From NCBI GenBank assembly GCA_049325275.1, contig JBMOLU010000086.1:1-64000 (forward strand): 64,000 bases of DNA, read 5' to 3'. Origin of the DNA: CAIQJJ01 sp049325275. GTDB lineage: Bacteria; Chloroflexota; Anaerolineae; Anaerolineales; UBA4823. Each line of letters starts with the position of its first letter. The stretch's first letter is position 1. The position numbers were made by a program, and so were the translations under genes. Positions 25,135 to 33,625 of this stretch are shown here, one piece after another. The notes beneath the pieces were generated by a model, which saw only the letters and a list, made by a program, of their open reading frames with translations, did no database searches and had not been told where the DNA came from.

Positions 25135-26481
25135 ATGCTGATCACCCATGCCAACTTGATCACCTGGGAACGCCCGAATCGCATTCTCGCCGACTACGCC
25201 GTGCGCATCGACGGCAGTTTGATCGCCGAACTTGGCCCGTCGGCGGCTTTGCAGGCTGCCTGGCCTGCCGAGGATGCCATCGATGCCGGCGGCCAGTACG
25301 TCATGCCGGGCAATCTCTGTGCCCATACCCACTTTTACGGCGCTTTTGCGCGCGGGATGGCCGTTCCGGGCGAACCACCGGCCCGGTTTCCCGAAATTCT
25401 CGCCAGGCTGTGGTGGCCGCTCGATCGCGCGTTGACTCTCGAAGACGTGCGTTACTCGGCGCTGATCTGCCTGGTGGATGCCATCAAGCACGGCACGACG
25501 ACCCTCTTCGACCACCACGCTTCGCCCAACGCCATCGATGGCTCGCTCGATGTGATCGCCAGCGCCGTGCAGCAGGCCGGCCTACGGGCGGTGCTGTGTT
25601 ACGAAGTTACCGACCGCAACGGCCCGGCGGGGGCAAGGCAGGGAATTGCAGAAAACGTGCGTTTTCTGCGCCGCGAAGCCAGCGGCGATCTGCCGCCGCA
25701 AATCCGTGCTGCATTTGGCCTGCACGCACCGCTGACCGTTTCTACGGCCACGCTCGAAGCCTGCCTGGAAGCGGCCCCGCAGGGCGCCGGGTTCCATCTT
25801 CACGTTTCCGAAAGCGGCGACGATCGCCAGGCCCTGGCGGCGCGTGGCGATGGCCTGCCCGTAGATTGGCTCTACCGCTACGGCGCCTTAGGCCCAAAGA
25901 CGATTGCCGCGCACTGTGTGCACGTGGACGATAGCGAGATGGCGCAGCTGGCTGAGACCGGTAGCCGGGTGACTCACCAACCGCGTTCGAATATGAACAA
26001 CGCCGTGGGCGTCTCGCCGGCCGAAGCGATGCTGGCTGCTGGCGTCAGGGTTTGCCTGGGCAACGACGGGTTTTCGAATGCCATGTGGGAAGAGTGGAAG
26101 GCCGCTTACCTGCTGCACAAGAGCGCCCACACCGACCCGCGCTGCATGAACGGCAATACGGTGGTCGAGATGGCCGTGTATCACAACGCTGCCCTGGCGA
26201 GCGCCTACTTCCCCTATGCGCCGGTGGGCGCGATCCGGCCCGGCGCGGCGGCCGACCTAATTTTTGTGGCCTACCATCCGTTTACCCCGCTCAGCGTGGC
26301 GAACCTGCCCTGGCACATCCTGTTCGGTTTCCACGAAAGCATGGTGACGACGACCCTCGTCGCAGGGAAAGTTCTGATGCGCGAGCGCCAACTGCTCACG
26401 CTGGACGAAGCTGAAATTGCGGCCAAAGCCCGCCAGCTATCGCAACAAGCCTGGAAAAGATACGGAGAAGAATATGCCTGA
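25135..26481 (+). CDS. ssnA: SsnA-type amidohydrolase
   Basis: 448 residues of the metal-dependent amidohydrolase superfamily. Metal ligands are H64 and H66 in CAHTHFYGA, HLHVSES near 220, AHCVH near 256 and D in LGNDGFSNAM. The segments SALICLVDAIKHGTTTLFDHH and RSNMNN match E. coli SsnA closely from memory, more than chlorohydrolases or guanine deaminase. SsnA is linked to selenium-dependent molybdenum hydroxylases in purine degradation, but none of those genes is here. It overlaps npdG by eight bases. Confidence 0.8.
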   Translation: MLITHANLITWERPNRILADYAVRIDGSLIAELGPSAALQAAWPAEDAIDAGGQYVMPGNLCAHTHFYGAFARGMAVPGEPPARFPEILARLWWPLDRALTLEDVRYSALICLVDAIKHGTTTLFDHHASPNAIDGSLDVIASAVQQAGLRAVLCYEVTDRNGPAGARQGIAENVRFLRREASGDLPPQIRAAFGLHAPLTVSTATLEACLEAAPQGAGFHLHVSESGDDRQALAARGDGLPVDWLYRYGALGPKTIAAHCVHVDDSEMAQLAETGSRVTHQPRSNMNNAVGVSPAEAMLAAGVRVCLGNDGFSNAMWEEWKAAYLLHKSAHTDPRCMNGNTVVEMAVYHNAALASAYFPYAPVGAIRPGAAADLIFVAYHPFTPLSVANLPWHILFGFHESMVTTTLVAGKVLMRERQLLTLDEAEIAAKARQLSQQAWKRYGEEYA

Positions 26482-27157
26482 ATCACTGCCTGCCATTGCC
26501 GTCCTCGGCGGCACCGGAAAAGAAGGCAAAGGGCTGGCCTATCGCTGGGCCAGGGCCGGGTATCCGGTCGTCATCGGCTCGCGCACGCCCGAAAAAGCGC
26601 AGGCTGCCGTAGCAGCGATCGCTGCGAGGCTTGCCGAGGCGCCGCACACCCCGGCAAAACTCGAGGGAAGCGATAATCTCAGCGCCGCCCGGCAAGCGGA
26701 TATCCTCGTGCTGACCGTTCCCTACGCCGCCCACCGTGCTACGCTCGAGAGCATCCGTGATGCGGCCCAGGGCAAGCTGCTGATCGACGTGACCGTGCCG
26801 CTCGTCCCACCGAAGGTCACCAAGGTCCAGATGCCCCCGGCCGGGTCCGCCGCGCAGGAAGCGCACCAGATTCTCGGGGATGGCGTCGAAGTCGTCGATG
26901 CCTTTCAGAACATTTCCCACGAGCATCTATTTGCCGACCGATCCATCGACTGCGATGTGCTGGTGGCCGGTACGAGCAAAAGTGCCCGGCAGCGGGCGCT
27001 CGAACTGGTGCAGGCTGCCGGCATGACCGGCTGGGATGCCGGCCCGCTCGAGAATGCGGTGGTCGTCGAGGGGCTGACCAGCTTGCTTATCTACATCAAC
27101 AAACAGTATGGCGCTTCCTCGGCGGGCATTCGCATCACCGGGGCCTCGCCTACCTAA
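26474..27157 (+). CDS. npdG: NADPH-dependent F420 reductase
   Basis: 227 residues from the ATG at 26474, with GGAGAAG upstream and an eight-base overlap with ssnA. The N-terminal Rossmann motif LGGTGKEGKG (11-20) and VIGSRTPEKAQ (NADP specificity loop) are those of F420:NADP oxidoreductases. It exchanges hydride between NADPH and coenzyme F420 in the cytoplasm. Its position directly before cofE confirms the assignment. cofE starts five bases after its stop. Confidence 0.92.
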   Translation: MPESLPAIAVLGGTGKEGKGLAYRWARAGYPVVIGSRTPEKAQAAVAAIAARLAEAPHTPAKLEGSDNLSAARQADILVLTVPYAAHRATLESIRDAAQGKLLIDVTVPLVPPKVTKVQMPPAGSAAQEAHQILGDGVEVVDAFQNISHEHLFADRSIDCDVLVAGTSKSARQRALELVQAAGMTGWDAGPLENAVVVEGLTSLLIYINKQYGASSAGIRITGASPT

Positions 27158-27161
27158 AGCC

Positions 27162-27926
27162 ATGGCCCTTACCCTTACCCCGTTGCCGGGCATCCCCCTT
27201 ATCCGTCACAAGGACGATCTGGCCTCGTTGATCCTGCGTTCTTTGCGCCAGGCTGGTTTGTCCTTGCAGGACGGCGACGTTCTCGTGCTGGCGCAGAAGA
27301 TCGTCAGCAAGGCGGAAGGACGCCTGGTCGACCTCAACACGGTCAGGCCCACCACCGCCGCAAAGGACCTGGGGCAGCAGGCCGAAAAAGATCCGCGCCT
27401 GGTGCAGCTTATTCTGGACGAGAGCAATGCCGTCTTGCGCGTGCGGCCCGGCACGATCGTGGTCGAACACCGCTTGGGGTTCGTCTGCGCCAGTGCCGGC
27501 ATCGATCACTCCAACGTGCAGGGCGATCAGGAGGGTGAAGACTGGGTGCTGCTGCTGCCCGAAAACCCCGACGCCTCGGCGGCTGCCCTGCGCCAAAAGC
27601 TTGAAGCCGCCACCCATACCCGGCTTGGGGTGGCGATCATCGATTCGCACGGGCGCGCCTGGCGCCTGGGTGTTGTCGGCACGGCAATTGGCCTTTCCGG
27701 CCTGCCGGGGATTGTCGATCGGCGCGGCGCCCCCGATCTCTTCCGGCGCCCGCTGCGGATTACCCAGGTTGCGGCCGCCGACGAGCTGGCTGCCGCGGCT
27801 TCGCTGGTGATGGGGCAGGCGGCAGAAGGCAGGCCGGTCGTGCATGTGCGCGGCTTTCCATATTCGTTACGGGAGGCTGCTTTACAGGAACTGCTGCGTC
27901 CAAGGGAGCAGGATATGTTCCGTTGA
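27162..27926 (+). CDS. cofE: Coenzyme F420-0:L-glutamate ligase
   Basis: 254 residues. Characteristic CofE blocks are present: QDGDVLVLAQKIVSKAEGR near 40, then VRPGTIVVEHRLGFVCASAGID and LGVAIIDSHGRAWRLGVVGTAIG. It adds glutamates to F420-0 with GTP and releases GDP and phosphate. In mycobacteria this domain is fused to a nitroreductase-like domain (FbiB). Here that second domain is a separate gene at 32952. The upstream frame is open to 27108, but the ATG at 27162 follows npdG directly. Confidence 0.93.
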   Translation: MALTLTPLPGIPLIRHKDDLASLILRSLRQAGLSLQDGDVLVLAQKIVSKAEGRLVDLNTVRPTTAAKDLGQQAEKDPRLVQLILDESNAVLRVRPGTIVVEHRLGFVCASAGIDHSNVQGDQEGEDWVLLLPENPDASAAALRQKLEAATHTRLGVAIIDSHGRAWRLGVVGTAIGLSGLPGIVDRRGAPDLFRRPLRITQVAAADELAAAASLVMGQAAEGRPVVHVRGFPYSLREAALQELLRPREQDMFR

Positions 27927-27944
27927 ACGCGAAAGTCGAAGTGT

Positions 27945-28511
27945 ATGATAGATGTCAATGGCGTCGTTTCCCTTCTCGATAAGGCCCATGCAGACCGGTT
28001 GCAAGACATCTGGCGCATGCTGGAACAACACTGCCGTCTGAAGGGCAAAAATACCGGGCTGCCTCCCCACTTTACCTGGCAGGTGGTCGCACAGTACGAT
28101 TTCAATCAGTTCGAGCCACGGGTGAGCGCACTGGCGCGGGCCGCTTCACCTTTTACCGTGCGCACCGCGGGCCTGGGGATTTTTTCAGGGCCTAGTCCCA
28201 TCCTGTACATTCAACTGGTTAAAGATGCCCGTTTGCTTTCCATGCACGAACAAATCTGGCAGCATTCTCAGTGCTGTGCCGTAAGTCTCAGCCCCTACTA
28301 TGCGCCAGAGAGTTGGGTGCCCCACATCACCCTGGCTGCCGGGGATGTAAACGCAGAAAACCTGGGCTGCGCGCTCGATCTCCTCGCCTTTGTGCCGTTT
28401 ACGTGGGAAATTCCGGTTGACAATTTGGCGTTGTTGTCTCCTGATAGCCAGGGAGGCGAGAGCCTGGAATTGTTCCGCATTCCCTTCGAAGGAGATTGCC
28501 ATGCAAGCTGA
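27945..28511 (+). CDS. 2H phosphoesterase (2'-5' RNA ligase-like)
   Basis: 188 residues with the two histidine motifs of the 2H phosphoesterase superfamily: H42-F-T44 (PPHFTW) and H127-I-T129 (VPHITL). Their spacing fits one active site in a bilobal fold. Family members open or form 2'-5' or cyclic phosphodiester bonds in RNA or small nucleotides. Cyclic nucleotide substrates would be interesting because a cyclase gene lies close by, but that is speculation. It begins 18 bases after cofE and overlaps the next gene by 11 bases, so it belongs to the same transcript. Confidence 0.82.
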   Translation: MIDVNGVVSLLDKAHADRLQDIWRMLEQHCRLKGKNTGLPPHFTWQVVAQYDFNQFEPRVSALARAASPFTVRTAGLGIFSGPSPILYIQLVKDARLLSMHEQIWQHSQCCAVSLSPYYAPESWVPHITLAAGDVNAENLGCALDLLAFVPFTWEIPVDNLALLSPDSQGGESLELFRIPFEGDCHAS

Positions 28512-28869
28512 GTTCTGGCAGCATCTCGACGCATTGATCGCTGCCTGCCCGGTGGTGATCGATCGCCCGTTGGGTTCGGCGCACCCACGTTACCCCACAC
28601 TGGTTTATCCCCTCGATTACGGTTACCTGGACGGCTCTACCACGGTCGACGGTGGCGGACTGGATATCTGGGTCGGGTCGTGCGGCGAACGTTCGCTCAC
28701 CGCCCTGGCGCTCACGGTGGATTTGTTCAAGCGCGATGCCGAGATCAAACTCTTGCTCGGTTGCAGCGAAGCCGAACAGCAGGTCGTGCTGGATTTTCTC
28801 AACGGCCATTCCATGCGGGCCATACTCGTTCGGCGTCCTGTAGACGTTGCCGTGCAGGATAACGGGTAG
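28501..28869 (+). CDS. Short inorganic pyrophosphatase-like protein
   Basis: 122 residues. The block YPLDYGYLDGSTTVDGGGLD parallels the active-site segment YPxNYGYIxxTxxxDGDPLDVLV of family I pyrophosphatases. A later VDLFKRDAEIKLLLGC parallels the second metal-binding segment. The protein is shorter than the usual ~175 residues. One metal aspartate (second Asp of DGDP) is Gly here, so activity is uncertain. Small homologues of this type exist in other bacteria. Its place in an F420 cluster is suggestive because CofC releases pyrophosphate. It overlaps the preceding gene by 11 bases. Confidence 0.65.
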   Translation: MQAEFWQHLDALIAACPVVIDRPLGSAHPRYPTLVYPLDYGYLDGSTTVDGGGLDIWVGSCGERSLTALALTVDLFKRDAEIKLLLGCSEAEQQVVLDFLNGHSMRAILVRRPVDVAVQDNG

Positions 28870-28879
28870 GCGTCATCCT

Positions 28880-31800
28880 ATGCCCAGCCTCACTTTCCTC
28901 TTCACCGATATCGAAGGAAGCACGGCCTTATGGGAAACATACCCCCATGCCATGCGGCGTGCGCTGGCCTGTCACGACGCCGTGCTGCGCCAGACCTTCG
29001 AAACACACGATGGGTGTGTTTTTAAGACGATTGGGGATGCTTTTTGCGTCGCTTTTGCCAACCCCGACCAGGCCGTTCAGGCAGCTGTGGCTGCGCAGCG
29101 CGCGCTCAAAGGCCAGGCCTGGGAAGAAACCGGCCCTCTGAAGGTCCGCATGGCTTTGTACCGCGGCGAAGCCGAGGAACGCAATGGCGACTATTTCGGC
29201 CCGGCGCTCAACCGGGTGCAGCGTTTGCTTTCTGCCGCGCACGGTGGGCAGATCCTGCTTTCACAGGGTTGTGAAGAGATGGCGATGGCCCTGCCCACCG
29301 GCGCTGACCTCATCGCCCTTGGCCGTCACCGCTTCAAGGGCATTCCACATCCCGAAGAGGTGTACCAGCTGGCTATTCCAGACTTGCCGGCCGATTTTCC
29401 TCCTTTACGTTCACTCGAAGCCCTGGTACACAATTTGCCGGTGCAGTTGACCAGCTTCGTCGGGCGCGAGAAAGAGCTTGCCGAAGCCAGGCGTCTATTG
29501 GAAACGGCCCGGCTGCTTACGCTTTCAGGGGTGGGCGGCACGGGCAAGACGCGCCTGGCCATTCAGATGGGCCACGTGTTGTTGGATGTTTTTCCTGATG
29601 GCGTCTGGCTGGTAGAATTGGCGCCGCTTGCCGATCCGGCGCTGGTTCCACAGGCCGTGATCAAAGCCCTCGGCGTGCAGGAGGAGCCTGGCCGCACGCC
29701 CCTGGCAACGCTGGCCGATTACGTACGCTCGCGCCACATGCTGATCCTTTTGGACAACTGCGAGCATCTGATTCAAGCCTGCGCCCAGTTGGCCGGCGCT
29801 TTGCTGCAAGCCTGCCCACGGCTGCGCATCCTGGCCACCAGCCGGGAGGCCCTGGGTATCCCCGGCGAAGTGATCTTCTACGTACCGTCGCTCTCTTTGC
29901 CGCCCTTGGACCCGCACTACACGCCCTCGGTCGACTCCGCGTCGACGTACGAGGCCGTGCAGCTTTTCGTTCAACGCGCAACCGCTGCCCAACCGTCTTT
30001 CAAATTGACGGGAGAAAACGCCGCCGCCGTGCTCAAAACCTGCATGCGCCTGGATGGCATTCCGCTGGCGCTCGAACTGGCCGCCGCGCGTGTGCGTACG
30101 CTGCCCGTCGAGCAGATTGCCCGGCGGATGGACGACCGTTTCCGTTTGTTGACCGGCGGCAGCCGCATGGCACTGCCGCGCCAGCAGACGCTCCAGGCGT
30201 TGATCGACTGGAGTTACGACCTGCTCTCGGAGCCGGAGCGCCTGCTGCTGCGGCGCCTGTCGGTATTTGTGGGTGGCTGCACGTTGGATGCCGCCGAAAC
30301 CGTCTGTAGCGACGATACGCCCGGGGAAGGCATCGAAGCCTGGCAGGTGCTCGATCTGATCACCCACCTGGCGGACAAGTCGTTGCTGCTCGTCGAAGAA
30401 TCCGGCGGCCAAACGCGCTACCGTATGCTTGAAACCATCCGCCAGTACGGGCGCGAGAAGCTGCTTTCGTCGGGCGAAATGCCGCGCCTGCGCCATCTCC
30501 ACCTGGCTTACTGTACCGGTTATGCCGAACAGGCTGCGCCAGAGCTATGGCGCGCACAGCAACGTCACTGGCTGGACTGCCTGGAAAGCGAACGTGATAA
30601 CCTGCGCGTCGCTCTGGAGTGGGGCGAGTTTGAAAGGGATGACATCGAGGCTGCCTTGCGCCTGGCCGTAGCCGCCGGATGGTTCTGGCTGGTGCGCGGC
30701 TACTGGCACGAAGCCAGTGGCTGGTACGCGCGGTTGTTGGCGCACTGGCCGCCAGAAAACGCTTCGCCGTTGGTGGCGCAGGCGCTCAACCTGGCCGGCC
30801 TGCTGGCAGCCCGGCAGGACGATCGCCAGCAGGCCACCGATCTGCACGAAAAAAGCCTGCAAATTGCCCGCCGGCACGGTTACCGTTTGGAAATGGCGTA
30901 TGCCTTGTACGGCCTGGGCTCGATTGGCTGGCAGTGGGGATTGCCGAAAACGGCCATTCCGCTGCTCGAAGAAAGCCTGGAAATCTTCCGGCAGTTGGGT
31001 GACCATACCGGGGTTGCCCTGGCGTTGGGCAATTTGGGCGGTTCCTTCATGCAGTTGGGCAGCATACAGCAGGGGGCCGCTTTCTTTGAAGAAAGCATGG
31101 CCGTTTGCCAGCGTATCGGCCATTTGTTGGGAGTTGCCGGCTCGACCATGGCGCTTGGCTATGCCGTCTGGTTCCAGGGTAATCTCGACCGCGCCCGCGC
31201 TTTGTTCGAGCAGGCGCTTGCTATCTTTTGGGAAATGGATGACAAGTCGGGCATTCTGGAGACCCTGTCTGGTTTGGGCGGGGTGTGTACCGAAACCCGC
31301 GATGCGACCGCGGTGCCGCTTCTGCAAGAGCGGCTCTATCTTGCTCGCCAACTGGGCCGCCGCTGGTATGTGATCACAAGCCTGACTGCCCTGGGGCAGG
31401 CCCTACACGTGCTGGTAAGCGCCTCCCAGGCCCGTGAAACTTACCATGAAGCGCTTTCTCTGTTGTTGGAAGACGGTGTGCAGCCTCAGTTGGCTATCGG
31501 ACGCGCCGCCCTGGGTTTTTGCGAGCAAATTCGCGGCAACCTGGATCAGGCGCAGCGTCATTTCGAAGTTGCCCTTGCAGAAGGATACGAAACGCAGCGC
31601 TGGCAAGCTGTTTTACCCGCCTTGCTGGGCCGCCTTGGTTTAGCCGTCATGGAGGGCCATCCACCGCCGGCTGCGCTGCTGGCACGCTGCGTGCGTTGGA
31701 TGACGGTGGTCAGCCCATCCATTTTTCGCTTTCTCACCTGGGACATTTCCGGCTGCGAGTTCAATCTGGGCCTGTTGCGCCAGGCGCTTGGCGATGCCGC

Positions 31801-31894
31801 CTACGAAGCTGCCTGCCACGAAGCGAGCGCGATGTCCTGGGATCAGGTCGAACCGGAAGTTTTAGGGGTACAAGCAGATTTTGCCGGTTTCTAA
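28880..31894 (+). CDS. Class III cyclase fused to NB-ARC-type ATPase and TPR repeats
   Basis: 1004 residues from the ATG at 28880. A nucleotide cyclase domain (1-165) has both metal aspartates, D10 (FTDIEGST) and D53 (KTIGDAF), and the catalytic N111/R115 pair. Next is an AfsR/STAND-like ATPase with Walker A GVGGTGKT at 217-224 and Walker B LILLDNCEH. TPR repeats fill roughly 600-930. No DNA-binding domain is present, unlike AfsR or LuxR-type relatives. It is a second version of the 313-3825 regulator, but without the zinc ribbon. It starts ten bases after the pyrophosphatase-like gene. Confidence 0.88.
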   Translation: MPSLTFLFTDIEGSTALWETYPHAMRRALACHDAVLRQTFETHDGCVFKTIGDAFCVAFANPDQAVQAAVAAQRALKGQAWEETGPLKVRMALYRGEAEERNGDYFGPALNRVQRLLSAAHGGQILLSQGCEEMAMALPTGADLIALGRHRFKGIPHPEEVYQLAIPDLPADFPPLRSLEALVHNLPVQLTSFVGREKELAEARRLLETARLLTLSGVGGTGKTRLAIQMGHVLLDVFPDGVWLVELAPLADPALVPQAVIKALGVQEEPGRTPLATLADYVRSRHMLILLDNCEHLIQACAQLAGALLQACPRLRILATSREALGIPGEVIFYVPSLSLPPLDPHYTPSVDSASTYEAVQLFVQRATAAQPSFKLTGENAAAVLKTCMRLDGIPLALELAAARVRTLPVEQIARRMDDRFRLLTGGSRMALPRQQTLQALIDWSYDLLSEPERLLLRRLSVFVGGCTLDAAETVCSDDTPGEGIEAWQVLDLITHLADKSLLLVEESGGQTRYRMLETIRQYGREKLLSSGEMPRLRHLHLAYCTGYAEQAAPELWRAQQRHWLDCLESERDNLRVALEWGEFERDDIEAALRLAVAAGWFWLVRGYWHEASGWYARLLAHWPPENASPLVAQALNLAGLLAARQDDRQQATDLHEKSLQIARRHGYRLEMAYALYGLGSIGWQWGLPKTAIPLLEESLEIFRQLGDHTGVALALGNLGGSFMQLGSIQQGAAFFEESMAVCQRIGHLLGVAGSTMALGYAVWFQGNLDRARALFEQALAIFWEMDDKSGILETLSGLGGVCTETRDATAVPLLQERLYLARQLGRRWYVITSLTALGQALHVLVSASQARETYHEALSLLLEDGVQPQLAIGRAALGFCEQIRGNLDQAQRHFEVALAEGYETQRWQAVLPALLGRLGLAVMEGHPPPAALLARCVRWMTVVSPSIFRFLTWDISGCEFNLGLLRQALGDAAYEAACHEASAMSWDQVEPEVLGVQADFAGF

Positions 31895-31931
31895 CGTCCG
31901 CAGTCCGGCAACTTCTATCAGGAGGTTGAAT

Positions 31932-32924
31932 ATGGCAAAAAGAAAATCACCATGGCTCTGGCTCGGATGGGGCACCGGTCTGGGGGCGGCTTTGGCCACT
32001 TTTATGACCGGTTGGCGCGTCGGCCGGGCGATCATCGCTGCCGATCAGACGTTGCGGGCCTTACCGCCGCCCGGCCGCAGTTTTTCCGAACAACAGCAGC
32101 ACGCTGCATATACGTTGATCCACGTCGTCGAAGACGGCATCGAGCGCATCACCTACACGCCCAACGTGCGCCGTTTCGAGACGCCAATCCTCATGCAGCA
32201 CGGCATGTGGCATGGGGCCTGGTGCTGGCAGTTCTGGCAGGCCTGGCTCGCCGAATGGGGTTGGGAAAGCACCGCCATCAGCCTGCCAGGGCACGGCCGT
32301 TCGCCCGAACGGCGCCCGGTGATGCTTTGCACGCTGGAATATTACCTTGGCTTTCTCAAGGCAGAACTGGAGCGTCTGCCGCGCAAGCCGATCCTGATGG
32401 GGCATAGCATGGGAGGCGCCCTGACCCAGCACTATCTCAAGGATGTCGGTGACGATTTGCCCGCCGCCGTGATGGTCGCCCCCTGGAATGCGTTCGATGT
32501 TTTTGCAGACAGCATGCCCCATATGCTGCGCCTCGACCCCCTGGGCTTTCTGGCGAGCGTGTTTTCGCTGACGGCCACACCGGCCGTTCGTAGCCCTCAG
32601 GCGGCCTCCCGGCTTCTGCTTTCTCCGAACAGCCTCTATACGCCCGTTCAGTTTCAGGCACACTTAGGCCCGGAGTCGGCCTTGATTCTGTTCGAACATC
32701 GCAAGCCCCACTGGACCCCCCCCGCCAAGCTGCACACCCCGACGTTGTTACTGGCCGGCGAACGAGACGCCATCGTCACGTTGGCGGGATTGCGCCAGTC
32801 GGCCGCCCACTTTGGTGCCGACTTTGTCTCCATACCGGATGCCGGGCATAACCTGATGCATGCCCACAATGCCCACCAGACGGCCGGATTGATCCACAAC
32901 TGGCTCTCGGCCCGCACGGCTTAG
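31932..32924 (+). CDS. Alpha/beta hydrolase with N-terminal membrane anchor
   Basis: 330 residues from the ATG at 31932, preceded by GGAGG. An N-terminal hydrophobic stretch (about 8-28) may anchor it. The hydrolase fold has an oxyanion loop (MQHGMWHGAW), nucleophile S159 in GHSMGG (157-162), an acid in AGERDAIV and the catalytic His in DAGHNL. It is related to lysophospholipase or esterase-like hydrolases. The substrate is unknown. It lies between the cyclase and the F420 reductase-like gene. Confidence 0.85.
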   Translation: MAKRKSPWLWLGWGTGLGAALATFMTGWRVGRAIIAADQTLRALPPPGRSFSEQQQHAAYTLIHVVEDGIERITYTPNVRRFETPILMQHGMWHGAWCWQFWQAWLAEWGWESTAISLPGHGRSPERRPVMLCTLEYYLGFLKAELERLPRKPILMGHSMGGALTQHYLKDVGDDLPAAVMVAPWNAFDVFADSMPHMLRLDPLGFLASVFSLTATPAVRSPQAASRLLLSPNSLYTPVQFQAHLGPESALILFEHRKPHWTPPAKLHTPTLLLAGERDAIVTLAGLRQSAAHFGADFVSIPDAGHNLMHAHNAHQTAGLIHNWLSARTA

Positions 32925-32951
32925 CCTCGGCTCGCCACCCTCCAACAACCG

Positions 32952-33575
32952 ATGCCTCCTGCCTCGCCCGATTCGCCGCTCTCGGCCATCACCGCCCGCC
33001 GTTCGGTGCGCCGCTTTCGTCCCGACCCACTCCCGGACGACGTGCTGAAGCGCATCCTCGCGGCGGCGACTTCGGCGCCTTCAGCGCACAACCGCCAGCC
33101 CTGGCGTTTCGCCGTGCTGACCACACCAGCGGTGAAGGTATCGCTCGCCGAAGCCCTGGCCGAAACCTACCGCGCCGACTTGATAGCAGACGGGCGTGCT
33201 GCCGAAGAAATCCACACTCGCCTCGAGCGTTCTCTGCGGCGCATTACGGCTGCGCCTGTGGCGATCGTGCTGTGTACGGATTTCGCTGCCGGCGATTTTT
33301 ACCCCGATGCCGAACGTACGGCTGCCGACAACCTGATGTTGGTGCAAGATGCTACCCTGGCCGGCGGCACGCTGCTGCTGGCCGCACACGCCGAGGGAAT
33401 CGGGGCTTGCTGGATGTGTGCCCCCCTCTTTGCGCCTGCGACGACCCGCGAACACCTCACCCTGCCGGAGAGTTGGGAGCCGCTGGCCTTGATCCTGCTC
33501 GGTTACCCGGCAGAAGGCCAGGCTGTGCCGAAGCGTCCGCGCCTTTCGCTCGACGAAGTGGCGCGTTACTTCTGA
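32952..33575 (+). CDS. Nitroreductase family protein, FbiB C-terminal-like (probable dehydro-F420 reductase)
   Basis: 207 residues with the FMN-binding N-terminal RRSVRRF (16-22) and SAPSAHNRQPWRF, and the AAHAEGIGACWMCAPLF segment. This resembles the C-terminal domain of mycobacterial FbiB, which reduces dehydro-F420-0 using FMNH2. That function is supported by context: cofE lies upstream as a separate gene and cofD follows 50 bases later. Stand-alone homologues have been proposed for Chloroflexota F420 synthesis. A different FMN-dependent oxidoreductase cannot be excluded. Confidence 0.82.
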   Translation: MPPASPDSPLSAITARRSVRRFRPDPLPDDVLKRILAAATSAPSAHNRQPWRFAVLTTPAVKVSLAEALAETYRADLIADGRAAEEIHTRLERSLRRITAAPVAIVLCTDFAAGDFYPDAERTAADNLMLVQDATLAGGTLLLAAHAEGIGACWMCAPLFAPATTREHLTLPESWEPLALILLGYPAEGQAVPKRPRLSLDEVARYF

Positions 33576-33610
33576 CGCTTGAGGTTCTCTCCTTCCCGTC
33601 GTTTCGGGAG

Positions 33611-33616
33611 TATAAT
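33611..33616 (+). promoter_or_regulatory. -10 box of cofD (near-leaderless)
   Basis: TATAAT at 33611-33616 ends nine bases before the ATG at 33626, so the leader would be about three bases. There is no Shine-Dalgarno. cofD-cofC may therefore be transcribed apart from the upstream genes. Confidence 0.6.
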
Positions 33617-33625
33617 CCGCCCGCT

